A stretch of 64,000 nucleotides of DNA from Marthasterias glacialis (Eukaryota; Echinodermata; Asteroidea; Forcipulatida; Asteriidae), in the NCBI GenBank assembly GCA_911728455.2, contig OU452225.1, positions 26,880,495 to 26,944,494 of the forward strand. Direction: 5' to 3'. Made by a program: the position numbers and the translations under genes. Below the pieces are notes generated by a model that made no database searches, was not told the DNA's origin, and saw only the letters and a program-made list of their open reading frames with translations. Below, piece by piece: positions 14,001-25,900 of the stretch (positions are counted from its first letter, which is position 1; each line of letters opens with the position of its first letter).

Positions 14001-15488
14001 TTTTTTTTTGCTGGCTTCAGTCCAGCACACACGTAGCGGCCTTGGCTATTGTTGACGTACACAGAGCATGGCCGTTTGCACTGGACATCTTCGGGGTGTC
14101 CTCACTCCGCGGTCCCTGGCATCCTCCCTGTTTATCCCACAACACCCAGACCGGCATTTTCGGAAAGCCCATGAGCAGGGCTTTCCAACAGTGTTGGACT
14201 TGTCAGATTTCCGCCAATACTTTGGGAGATAGAGCCGTTGCTAAGTCTTGTTTTCACTCTGTTACAGCTTTGTGTACAAAAGTGCCATTAGACAGGTGTT
14301 TGAAGAGCATTCGGAGCAGCCCCGCTCTCTGGTGGTTTCAAGGCGGAAGATGGCCCTGGCTGGCCGGGAAAACTGAATTTTCGGATGCAGGACTATAGCA
14401 GCTACTTGCAGGTACAAGAAATTTCTCTCTAGCCCCATTATTTCTGGAGTTATAGGCCGTGGCGCTGCCGACTTGTTTTTTCGGCGGTTTTTTTTTTTTT
14501 GCTGGCTTCAGTCCAGCACACACGTAGCGGCCTTGGCTATTGTTGACGTACACAGAGCATGGCCGTTTGCACTGGACATCTTCGGGGTGTCCTCACTCCG
14601 CGGTCCCTGGCATCCTCCCTGTTTTTCCCACAACCCCAAGATCGGCATTTTCGGAAAGCCCATGAGCAGGGCTTTCCAACAGTGTCGGACTTGTCAGATT
14701 TCCGCCAATACTTTGGGAGATAGAGCCGTTGCTAAGTCTTGTTTTCACTCTGTTACAGCTTTGTGTACAAAATTGCCATTAGATAGGTGTTTCAAGCGCA
14801 TTCGGAGCAGCCCCGCTCTCTGGTGGTTTCAAGGCGGAAGATGGCCCTGGCTGGCCGGGAAACCTGAATTTTCGGATGCAGGACTATAGCACCTACTTGC
14901 AGGTACAAGAAATTTCTCTCTAGCCCCATTATTTCTGGAGTTATAGGCCGTGGCGCTGCCGACTTGTTTTTTCGGCGGTTTTTTTTTTTTTTTTGCTGGC
15001 TTCAGTCCAGCACACACGTAGCGGCCTTGGCTATTGTTGACGTACACAGAGCATGGCCGTTTGCACTGGACATCTTCCGGGTGTCCTCACTCTGCGGTCC
15101 CTGGCATCCTCCCTGTTTATCCCACAACCCCAAGACCGGCATTTTCAAAAAGCCCGTGAGCAGGGCTTTCCAACAGTGTCGGACTTGTCAGATTTCCGCC
15201 AATACTTTGGGAGATAGAGCCGTTGCTAAGTCTTGTTTTCACTCTGTTACAGCTTTGTGTACAAAATTGCCATTAGACAGGTGTTTGAAGCGCATTCGGA
15301 GCAGCCCCGCTCTCTGGTGGTTTCAGGCGGAAGATGGCCCTGGCTGGCTGGGAAAACTGAATTTTCGGATGCAGGACTATGGCAGCTACCTGCAGGTACA
15401 AGAAATTTCTCTCTAGCCCCATTTATTTCTGGAGTTATTGGCCGTGGCGCTGCCGACTTCTTTTTTCGGCGTTTTTTTTTTTTTTTTT

Positions 15489-15507
15489 TGCTGGCTTCAG
15501 TCCAGCA
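15489..15507. other. Satellite hairpin 1 beside the T/A tract
   Basis: TGCTGG and CCAGCA form a 6-bp stem with a 7-nt loop. On the minus strand this hairpin is followed directly by the A-tract. Across the array, changes occur both in the loop (for example CTTAAGT at 30350, 31844 and 35835) and in the stem (GCAGG at 38843, 39837, 40823 and 41836; GCTCG at 6575). The stem changes are not compensated in the partner arm, so conservation of a fold is not demonstrated. Confidence 0.6.
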
Positions 15508-15562
15508 CACACGTAGCGGCCTTGGCTATTGTTGACGTACACAGAGCATGGCCGTTTGCACT

Positions 15563-15581
15563 GGACATCTTCGGGGTGTCC
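15563..15581. other. Satellite hairpin 2, UUCG-type loop
   Basis: GGACATCTTCGGGGTGTCC can fold with GGACA pairing to TGTCC around a C-UUCG-G loop. In other monomers the loop region varies (CTCGGGG at 3687, CTTCCGGG at 15074, CTTTGGGG at 24478, CATCGGGG at 24977) while GGACA and TGTCC nearly always stay. Exceptions include TGTCA near 11628 and 12128. No compensatory pair was seen. Confidence 0.55.
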
Positions 15582-15641
15582 TCACTCCGCGGTCCCTGGC
15601 ATCCTCCCTGTTTATCCCACAACCCCAAGACCGGCATTTTC

Positions 15642-15666
15642 GGAAAGCCCATGAGCAGGGCTTTCC
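15642..15666. other. Satellite hairpin 3, perfect 9-bp arms
   Basis: GGAAAGCCC and GGGCTTTCC are perfect reverse complements separated by seven bases (ATGAGCA). This is the strongest inverted repeat in the monomer. A subfamily reads AAAAAGCCC on the left arm, which breaks the two outer pairs. In three such units (near 10193, 20591 and 21576) the right arm reads GGGCTTTTC, which restores one pair; most others are not compensated. Confidence 0.65.
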
Positions 15667-15882
15667 AACAGTGTCGGACTTGTCAGATTTCCGCCAATAC
15701 TTTGGGAGATAGAGCCGTTGCTAAGTCTTGTTTTCACTCTGTTACAGCTTTGTGTACAAAAGTGCCATTAGACAGGTGTTTGAAGCGCATTCGGAGCAGC
15801 CCCGCTCTCTGGTGGTTTCAAGGCGGAAGATGGCCCTGGCTGGCCGGGAAAACTGAATTTGCGGGTGCCGGACTATGGCAGC

Positions 15883-15894
15883 TACCTGCAGGTA
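15883..15894. other. Satellite 12-bp palindrome with PstI core
   Basis: TACCTGCAGGTA is a perfect palindrome found in most monomers; a subset has TACTTGCAGGTA. It contains CTGCAG, so PstI digestion of genomic DNA would be expected to give a ladder near 496 bp. Confidence 0.8.
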
Positions 15895-15946
15895 CAAGAA
15901 ATTTCTCTCTAGTCCCATTATTTCTGGAGTTATTGGCCGTGGTGCT

Positions 15947-15979
15947 GCCGACTTGTTTTTTCGGCGTGTTTTTTTTTTT
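15947..15979. other. Satellite hairpin 4 followed by T-tract
   Basis: GCCGA and TCGGC form a 5-bp stem around a T-rich loop, and the T-tract follows within a few bases. On the plus strand this resembles a transcription terminator (hairpin then T-run, or simply a Pol III T-run). That reading is by analogy only. The loop carries the diagnostic G or C (GACTTGTTTTTT or GACTTCTTTTTT) that separates the array subfamilies. Confidence 0.5.
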
Positions 15980-18900
15980 GCTGGCTTCAGTCCAGCACAC
16001 ACGTAGCGGCCTTGGCTATTGTTGACGTACACAGAGCATGGCCGTTTGCACTGGACATCTTCGGGGTGTCCTCACTCCGCGGTCCCTGGCATCCTCCCTG
16101 TTTATCCCACAACCCCAAGACCGGCATTTTCGGAAAGCCCATGAGCAGGGCTTTCCAACAGTGTCGGACTTGTCAGATTTCCGCCAATACTTTGGGAGAT
16201 TGAGCCGTTGCTAAGTCTTGTTTTCACTCTGTTACAGCTTTGTGTACAAAAGTGCCTCTAGACAGGTGTTTGAAGCGCATTCGGAGCAGCCCCGCTCTCT
16301 GGTGGTTTCAAGGCGGAAGATGGCCCTGGCTGGCCGGGAAACCTGAATTTGCGGGTGCAGGACTATGGCAGCTACCTGCAGGTACAAGAAATTTCTCTCT
16401 AGCCCCATTATTTCTGGAGTGATTGGCCGTGGCGCTGCCGACTTCTTTTTTCGGCGTTTTTTTTTTTTTTTTTTGCTGGCTTCAGTCCAGCACACACGTA
16501 GCGGCCTAGGCTATTGTTGACGTACACAGAGCATGGCCGTTTGCACTGGACATCTTCGGGGTGTCCTAACTCCGCGGTCCCTGGCATCCTCCCTGTTTAT
16601 CCCACAACCCCAAGACCGGCATTTTCGGAAAGCCCATGAGCAGGGCTTTCCAACAGTGTCGGACTTGTCAGATTTCCGCCAATACTTTGGGAGATAGAGC
16701 CGTTGCTAAGTCTTGTTTTCACTCTGTTACAGCTTTGTGTACAAAAGTGCCATTAGACAGGTGTTTGAAGCGCATTCGGAGCAGCCCCGCTCTCTGGTGG
16801 TTTCAAGGCGGAAGATGACCCTGGCTGGCTGGGAAAACTGAATTTGCGGGTGCAGGACTATGGCAGCTACCTGCAGGTACAAGAAATTTCTCTCTAGCCC
16901 CATTATTTCTGGAGTTATTGGCCGTGGCGCTGCCGACTTGTTTTTTCGGCGTGTTTTTTTTTTTTTGCTGGCTTCAGTCCAGCACACACGTAGCGGCCTT
17001 GGCTATTGTTGACGTACACAGAGCATGGCCGTTTGCACTGGACATCTTCGGGGTGTCCTCACTCCGCGGTCCCTGGCATCCTCCCTGTTTATCCCACAAC
17101 CCCAAGACCGGCATTTTCGGAAAGCCCATGAGCAGGGCTTTCCAACAGTGTCGGACTTGTCAGATTTCCGCCAATACTTTGGGAGATAGAGCCGTTGCTA
17201 AGTCTTGTTTTCACTCTGTTACAGCTTTGTGTACAAAAGTGCCATTAGACAGGTGTTTGAAGCGCATTCGGAGCAGCCCCGCTCTCTGGTGGTTTCAAGG
17301 CGGAAGATGACCCTGGCTGGCCGGGAAACCTAAATTTGCGGGTGCAGGACTATGGCAGCTACCTGCAGGTACAAGAAATTTCTCTCTAGCCCCATTATTT
17401 CTGGAGTTATAGGCCGTGGCGCTGCCGACTTCTTTTTTCGGCGGTTTTTTTTTTTTGGTTTTTTTTGCTGGCTTCAGTCCAGCACACACGCGGCCTTGGC
17501 TATTGTTGACGTACACAGAGCATGGCCGTTTGCACTGGACATCTTCGGGGTGTCCTCACTCCGCGGTCCCTGGCATCCTACATGTTTATCCCACAACCCC
17601 CAGACCAGCATTTTCGGAAAGCCCATGAGCAGGGCTTTCCAACAGTGTTGGACTTGTCAGATTTCCGCCAATACTTTGGGAGATAGAGCCGTTGCTAAGT
17701 CTTGTTTTCACTCTGTTACAGCTTTGTGTACAAAAGTGCCATTAGACAGGTGTTTGAAGCGCATTCGGAGCAGCCCCGCTCTCTGGTGGTTTCAAGGCGG
17801 AAGATGGCCCTGGCTGGCCGGGAAACCTGAATTTGCGGGTGCAGGACTATGGCAGCTACCTGCAGGTACAAGAAATTTCTCTCTAGCCCCATTATTTCTG
17901 GAGTTATTGGCCGTGGCGCTGCCGACTTCTTTTTTCGGCGTTTTTTTTTTTTTTTTTTTGCTGGCTTCAGTCCAGCACACACGTAGCGGCCTAGGCTATT
18001 GTTGACGTACACAGAGCATGGCCGTTTGCACTGGACATCTTCGGGGTGTCCTCACTCCGCGGTCCCTGGCATCCTCCCTGTTTATCCCACAACCCCCAGA
18101 CCGGCATTTTCGGAAAGCCCATGAGCAGGGCTTTCCAACAGTGTCGGACTTGTCAGATTTCCGCCAATACTTTGGGAGATAGAGCCGTTGCTAAGTCTTG
18201 TTTTCACTCTGTTACAGCTTTGTGTACAAAAGTGCCATTAGACAAGTGTTTGAAGCGCATTCGGAGCAGCCCCGCTCTCTGGTGGTTTCAAGGCGGAAGA
18301 TGGCCCTGGCTGGCCGAGAAACCTGAATTTTCGGATGCAGGACTATGGCAGCTACCTGCAGGTACAAGAACTTTCTCTCTAGCCCCATTATTTCTGGAGT
18401 TATAGGCCGTGGCGCTGCCGACTTGTTTTTTCGGCGGTTTTTTTTTTTTGCTGGCTTCAGTCCAGCACACACGTAGCGGCCTTGGCTATTGTTGACGTAC
18501 ACAGAGCATGGCCGTTTGCACTGGACATCTTCGGGGTGTCCTCACTCCGCGGTCCCTGGCATCCTCCCTGTTTATCCCACAACCCCAAGACCGGCATTTT
18601 CAAAAAGCCCATGAGCAGGGCTTTCCAACAGTGTCGGACTTGTCAGATTTCCGCCAATACTTTGGGAGATATAGCCGTTGCTAAGTCTTGTTTTCACTCT
18701 GTTACAGCTTTGTGTACAAAAGTGCCATTAGACAGGTGTTTGAAGCGCATTCGGAGCAGCCCCGCTCTCTGGTGGTTTCAAGGCGGAAGATGGCCCTGGC
18801 TGGCCGGGAAACCTGAATTTTCGGATGCAGGACTATGGCAGCTACTTGCAGGTACAAGAAATTTCTCTCTAGCCCCATTATTTCTGGAGTTATAGGCCGT

Positions 18901-19911
18901 GGCGCTGCCGACTTGTTTTTTCGGCGGGTTTTTTTTTTTTTTGCTGGCTTCAGTCCAGCACACACGTAGCGGCCTTGGCTATTGTTGACGTACACAGAGC
19001 ATGGCCGTTTGCACTGGACATCTTCCGGGTGTCCTCACTCCGCGGTCCCTGGCATCCTCCCTGTTTATCCCACAACCCCAAGACCGGCATTTTCAAAAAG
19101 CCCATGAGCAGGGCTTTCCAACAGTGTCGGACTTGTCAGATTTCCGCCAATACTTTGGGAGATAGAGCCGTTGCTAAGTCTTGTTTTCACTCTGTTACAG
19201 CTTTGTGTACAAAAGTGCCATTAGACAGGTGTTTGAAGAGCATTCGGAGCAGCTCCGCTCTCTGGTGGTTTCAAGGCGGAAGATGGCCCTGGCTGGCCGG
19301 GAAACCTAAATTTTCGGATGCAGGACTATGGCAGCTACCTGCAGGTACAAGAAATTTCTCTCTAGCCCCATTATTTCTGGAGTTATAGGCCGTGGCGCTG
19401 CCGACTTGTTTTTTCGGCGGGTTTTTTTTTTTTTTGCTGGCTTCAGTCCAGCACACACGTAGCGGCCTTGGCTATTGTTGACGTACACAGAGCATGGCCG
19501 TTTGCACTGGACATCTTCCGGGTGTCCTCACTCCGCGGTCCCTGGCATCCTCCCTGTTTATCCCACAACCCCAAGACCGGCATTTTCAAAAAGCCCATGA
19601 GCAGGGCTTTCCAACAGTGTCGGACTTGTCAGATTTCCGCCAATACTTTGGGAGATAGAGCCGTTGCTAAGTCTTGTTTTCACTCTGTTACAGCTTTGTG
19701 TACAAAAGTGCCATTAGACAGGTGTTTGAAGCGCATTCGGAGCAGCCCCGCTCTCTGGTGGTTTCAAGGCGGAAGATGGCCCTGGCTGGCCGGGAAACCT
19801 GAATTTGCGGGTGCAGGACTAGGGCAGCTACCTGCAGGTACAAGAAATTTCTCTCTAGCCCCATTATTTCTGGAGTTAGAGGCCGTGGCGCTGCCGACTT
19901 GTTTTTTCGGC

Positions 19912-19946
<35 letters not shown>

Positions 19947-22900
19947 GCTTCAGTCCAGCACACACGTAGCGGCCTTGGCTATTGTTGACGTACACAGAGC
20001 ATGGCCGTTTGCACTGGACATCTTCCGGGTGTCCTCACTCCGCGGTCCCTGGCATCCTCCCTGTTTATCCAACAACCCCAAGACCGGCATTTTCAAAAAG
20101 CCCATGAGCAGGGCTTTCCAACAGTGTCGGACTTGTCAGATTTCCGCCAATACTTTGGGAGATAGAGCCATTGCTAAGTCTTGTTTTCACTCTGTTACAG
20201 CTTTGTGTACAAAAGTGCCATTAGACAGGTGTTTGAAGAGCATTCGGAGCAGCCCCGCTCTCTGGTGGTTTCAAGGCGGAAGATGGCCCTGGCTGGCCGG
20301 TAAAACTGAATTTTCGGATGCAGGGCTATGGCAGCTACCTGCAGGTACAAGAAATTTCTCTCTAGCCCCATTATTTCTGGAGTTGTAGGCCGTGGCGCTG
20401 CCGACTTTTTTTTTCGGTGTTTTTTTTTTTTTTTTTTTGCTGGCTTCAGTCCAGCACACACGTAGCGGCCTTGGCTATTGTTGACGTACACAGAGCATGG
20501 CCGTTTGCACTGGACATCTTCCGGGTGTCCTCACTCCGCAGTCCCTGGCATCCTCCCTGTTTATCCCACAACCCCAAGACCGGCATTTTCAAAAAGCCCA
20601 TGAGCAGGGCTTTTCAACAGTGTCGAACTTGTCAGATTTCCGCCAATACTTTGGGAGATAGAGCCGTTGCTAAGTCTTGTTTTCACTCTGTTACAGCTTT
20701 GTGTACAAAAGTGCCATTAGACAAGTGTTTGAAGCGCATTCGGAGCAGCCCCGCTCTCTGGTGGTTTCAAGGCAGAAGATGGCCCTGGCTGGCCGGGAAA
20801 CCTGAATTTTCGGATGCAGGACTATGGCAGCTACCTGCAGGTACAATAAATTTCTCTCTAGCCCCATTATTTCTGGAGTTATAGGCCGTGGCGCTGCCGA
20901 CTTGTTTTTTCGGCGTTTTTTTTTTTTTGCTGGCTTCAGTCCAGCACACACGTAACGGCCTTGGCTATTGTTGACGTACACAGAGCATGGCCGTTTGCAC
21001 TGGACATCTTCCGGGTGTCCTCACTCCGCGGTCCCTGGCATCCTCCCTGTTTATCCCACAACCCCAAGACCGGCATTTTCAAAAAGCCCATGAGCAGGGC
21101 TTTCCAACAGTGTCGGACTTGTCAGATTTCCGCCAATACTTTGGGAGATAGAGCCATTGCTAAGTCTTGTTTTCACTCTGTTACAGCTTTGTGTACAAAA
21201 GTGCCATTAGACAGGTGTTTGAAGAGCATTCGGAGCAGCCCCGCTCTCTGGTGGTTTCAAGGCGGAAGATGGCCCTGGCTGGCCGGTAAAACTGAATTTT
21301 CGGATGCAGGACTATGGCAGCTACTTGCAGGTACAAGAAATTTCTCTCTAGCCCCATTATTTCTGGAGTTATAGGCCTTGGCGCTGCCGACTTTTTTTTT
21401 CGGTGTTTTTTTTTTTTTTTTTTGCTGGCTTCAGTCCAGCACACACGTAGCGGCCTTGGCTATTGTTGACGTACACAGAGCATGGCCGTTTGCACTGGAC
21501 ATCTTCCGGGTGTCCACACTCCGCAGTCCCTGGCATCCTCCCTGTTTATCCCACAACCCCAAGACCGGCATTTTCAAAAAGCCCATGAGCAGGGCTTTTC
21601 AACAGTGTCGGACTTGTCAGATTTCCGCCAATACTTTGGGAGATAGAGCCGTTGCTAAGTCTTGTTTTCACTCTGTTACAGCTTTGTGTACAAAAGTGCC
21701 ATTAGACAGGTGTTTGAAGCGCATTCGGAGCAGCTCCGCTCTCTGGTGGTTTCAAGGCGGAAGATGGCCCTGGCTGGCCAGGAAACCTGAATTTTCGGAT
21801 GCAGGACTATGGCAGCTACCTGCAGGTACAAGAAATTTCTCTCTAGCCCCATTATTTCTGGAGTTATAGGCCGTGGCGCTGCCGACTTGTTTTTTCGGCG
21901 GGTTTTTTTTTTTTTTGCTGGCTTCAGTCCAGCACACACGTAGCGGCCTTGGCTATTGTTGACGTACACAGAGCATGGCCGTTTGCACTGGACATCTTCC
22001 GGGTGTCCTCACTCCGCGGTCCCTGGCATCCTCCCTGTTTATCCCACAACCCAAAGACCGGCATTTTCGGAAAGCCCATGAGCAGGGCTTTCCAACAGTG
22101 TCGGACTTGTCAGATTTCCGCCAATACTTTGGGAGATAGAGCCGTTGCTAAGTCTTGTTTTCACTCTGTTACAGCTTTGTGTACAAAAGTGCCATTAGAC
22201 AGGTGTTTGAAGCGCATTCGGAGCAGCCCCGCTCTCTGGTGGTTTCAAGGCGGAAGATGGCCCTGGCTGGCCGGGAAACCTGAATTTGCGGGTGCAGGAC
22301 TATGGCAGCTACCTGCAGGTACAAGAAATTTCTCTCTAGCCCCATTATTTCTGGAGTTATAGGCCGTGGCGCTGCCGACTTGTTTTTTCGGCGTTTTTTT
22401 TTGGTTTTTTGTTTTTTTTTGCTGGCTTCAGTCCAGCACACACGTAGCGGCCTTGGCTATTGTTGACGTACACAGAGCATGGCCGTTTGCACTGGACATC
22501 TCCGGGGTGTCCTCACTCCGCGGTCCCTGGCATCCTCCCTGTTTATCCCACAACCCACAGACCGGCATTTTCAAAAAGCCCATGAGCAGGGCTTTCCAAC
22601 AGTGTTGGACTTGTCAGATTTCCGCCAATACTTTGGGAGATAGAGCCGTTGCTAAGTCTTGTTTTCACTCTGTTACAGCTTTGTGTACAAAAGTGCCATT
22701 AGACAGGTGTTTGAAGCGCGTTCGGAGCAGCCCCGCTCTCTGGTGGTTTCAGGCGGAAGATGGCCCTGGCTGGCTGGGAAAACTGGATTTTCGGAGGCAG
22801 GACTATGGCAGCTACTTGCAGGTACAAGAAATTTCTCTCTAGCCCCATTTATTTCTGGAGTTATTGGCCGTGGCGCTGCCGACTTCTTTTTTCGGCGGTT

Positions 22901-25900
22901 TTTTTTTTTTTTTGCTGGCTTCAGTCCAGCACACACGCGGCTTGGCTATTGTTGACGTACACAGAGCATGGCCGTTTGCACTGGACATCTTCGGGGTGTC
23001 CTCACTCCGCGGTCCCTGGCATCCTCCCTGTTTATCCCACAACCCCCAGACCGGCATTTTCGGAAAGCCCATGAGCAGGGCTTTCCAACAGTGTTGGACT
23101 TGTCAGATTTCCGCCAATACTTTGGGAGATAGAGCCGTTGCTAAGTCCTGTTTTCACTCTGTTACAGCTTTGTGTACAAAAGTGCCATTAGACAGGTGTT
23201 TGAAGCGCATTCGGAGCAGCTACGCTCTCTGGTGGTTTCAAGGCGGAAGATGGCCCTGGCTGGCCAGGAAACCTGAATTTTCGGATGCAGGACTATGGCA
23301 GCTACCTGCAGGTACAAGAAATTTCTCTCTAGCCCCATTATTTCTGGAGTTATAGGCCGTGGCGCTGCCGACTTGTTTTTTCGGCGGGTTTTTTTTTTGC
23401 TGGCTTCAGTCCAGCACACACGTAGCGGCCTTGGCTATTGTTGACGTACACAGAGCATGGCCGTTTGCACTGGACATTTTCCGGGTGTCCTCACTCCGCG
23501 GTCCCTGGCATCCTCCCTGTTTATCCCACAACCCCAAGACCGGCATTTTCGGAAAGCCCATGAGCAGGGCTTTCCAACAGTGTCGGACTTGTCAGATTTC
23601 CGCATATACTTTGGGAGATAGAGCCGTTGCTAAGTCTTGTTTTCACTCTGTTACAGCTTTGTGTACAAAAGTGCCATTAGACAGGTGTTTGAAGCGCATT
23701 CGGAGCAGCCACGCTCTCTGGTGGTTTCGAGGCGGAAGATGGCCCTGGCTGGCCGGGAAACCTGAATTTGCGGGTGCAGGACTATCGCAGCTACTTGCAG
23801 GTACAAGAAATTTCTCTCTAGCCCCATTATTTCTGGAGTTATAGGCCGTGGCGCTGCCGACTTGTTTTTTCGGCGTTTTTTTTTTTTTTTTTTTTTTTTT
23901 GCTGGCTTCAGTCCAGCACAACCGTAGCGGCCTTGGCTATTGTTGACGTACACAGAGCATGGCCGTTTGCACTGGACATCTTCGGGGTGTCCTCACTCCG
24001 CGGTCCCTGGCATCCTCCCTGTTTATCCCACAACCCGAAGACCGGCATTTTCGGAAAGCCCATGAGCAGGGCTTGCCAACAGTTTCGGACTTGTCAGATA
24101 TCCGCCAAGACTTTGGGAGATAGAGCCGTTGCTAAGTCTTGTTTTCACTCTGTTACAGCTTTGTGTACAAAAGTGCCATTAGACAGGTGTTTGAAGCGCA
24201 TTCGGAGCAGCCCCGCTCTCTGGTGGTTTCAAGGCGCAAGATGGCCCTGGCTGGCCGGGAAACTTAAATTTTCGGATGCAGGACTATGGCAGCTACCTGC
24301 AGGTACAAGAAATTTCTCTCTAGCCCATTATTTCTGGAGTTATTGGCTTTGGCGCTGCCGACTTCTTTTTTCGGCGTTTTTTGTTTTGTTTATTTTTTGC
24401 TGGCTTCAGTCCAGCACACACGTAGCGGCCTTGGCTATTGTTGACGTACACAGAGCATGGCCGTTTGCACTGGACATCTTTGGGGTGTCCTCACTCCGCG
24501 GTCCCTGGCATCCTCCCTGTTTATCCCACAACCCCAAGACCGGCATTTTCGGAAAGCCCATGAGCAGGGCTTTCCAATAGTGTCAGGCTTGTGAGATATC
24601 CGCCAAGACTTTGGGAGATAGAGCCGTTGCTAAGTCTTGTTTTCACTCTGTTACAGCTTTGTGTACAAAAGTGCCATTAGACAGGTGTTTGAAGCGCATT
24701 CGGAGCAGCCCCGCTCTCTGGTGGTTTTAAGGCGGAAGATGGCCCTGGCTGGCCGGGAAAACTAGATTTTCGGATGCAAGACTATGGCAGCTACCTGCAA
24801 GTACAAGAAATTTCTCTCTAGCCCCATTATTTCTGGAGTTATTGGCCGTGGCGCTGCCGACTTCTTTTTTCGGCGTTTTATGTTTTGTTTATTTTTTGCT
24901 GGCTTCAGTCCAGCACACACGTAGCGGCCTTGGCTATTGTTGACGTACACAGAGCATGGCCGTTTGCACTGGACATCATCGGGGTGTCCTCACTCCGCGG
25001 TCCCTGGCATCCTCCCTGTTTATCCCACAACCCCCAAACCGGCATTTTCGGAAAGCCCATGAGCAGGGCTTTCCAACAGTGTCGGACTTGTCAGATTTCC
25101 GCCAATACTTTGGGAGATAGAGCCGTTGCTAAGTCTTGTTTTCACTCTGTTACAGCTTTGTGTACAAAAGTGCCATTAGACAGGTGTTTGAAGCGCATTC
25201 GGAGCAGCCCCGCTCTCTGGTGGTTTCAAGGCGGAAGATGGCCCTGGCTGGCCGGGAAAAATGGATTTTCGGAGGCAGGACTATGGCAGCTACCTGCAGG
25301 TACAAGACATTTCTCTCTAGCCCCATTTATTTCTGGAGTTATTGGCCGTGGCGCTGCCGACTTCTTTTTTCGGCGGTTTTTTTTTTTTTTTTTTTTTGCT
25401 GGCTTCAGTCCAGCACACACGCGGCCTTGGCTATTGTTGACGTACACAGAGCATGGCCGTTTGCACTGGACATCTTCGGGGTGTCCTCACTCCGCGGTCC
25501 CTGGCATCCTCCCCGTTTATCCCACAACCCCCAGACCGGCATTTTCAAAAAGCCCATGAGCAGGGCTTTCCAACAGTGTTGGACTTGTCAGATTTCAACC
25601 AATACTTTGGGAGATAGAGCCGTTGCTAAGTCTTGTTTTCACTCTGTTACAGCTTTGTGTACAAAAGTGCCATTAGACAGGTGTTTGAAGCGCATTCGGA
25701 GCAGCCCCGCTCTCTGGTGGTTTCAGGCGGAAGATGGCCCTGGCTGGCTGGGAAAACTGGATTTTCGGAGGCAGGACTATGGCAGCTACCTGCAGGTACA
25801 AGAAATTTCTCTCTAGCCCCATTTATTTCTGGAGTTATTGGCCGTGGCGCTGCCGACTTCTTTTTTTGGCGGTTTTTTTTTTTTTGCTGGCTTCAGTCCA

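Larger units (their letters stand above)
15490..15979 (+). repeat. Representative satellite monomer
   Basis: One complete unit, described as a guide to all others. In order it carries: a hairpin at the anchor; a conserved stretch with TGACGTAC near 15532; a hairpin with a UUCG-type loop (15563-15581); a GC-rich stretch around CCGCGG; a hairpin with 9-bp arms (15642-15666); TTTGTGTACAAAAG near 15749; a 12-bp palindrome (15883-15894); the self-complementary AGAAATTTCT just after it; a GCCGA/TCGGC hairpin (15947-15965); and the T-tract (15969-15979). This copy has the private changes GGGTGCCGG and AGTCCCATT relative to most copies. No splice, Pol II or convincing Pol III promoter arrangement was recognised. 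Confidence 0.9.

Noticed and set aside
15840..15965. Spliced-leader-like arrangement in the monomer (CTGCAG/GTACAAG then AATTTCTCTCTAG)
   Set aside because: The donor-like match is only the edge of a palindrome, no good Sm site follows, and no conserved leader-length exon is evident.
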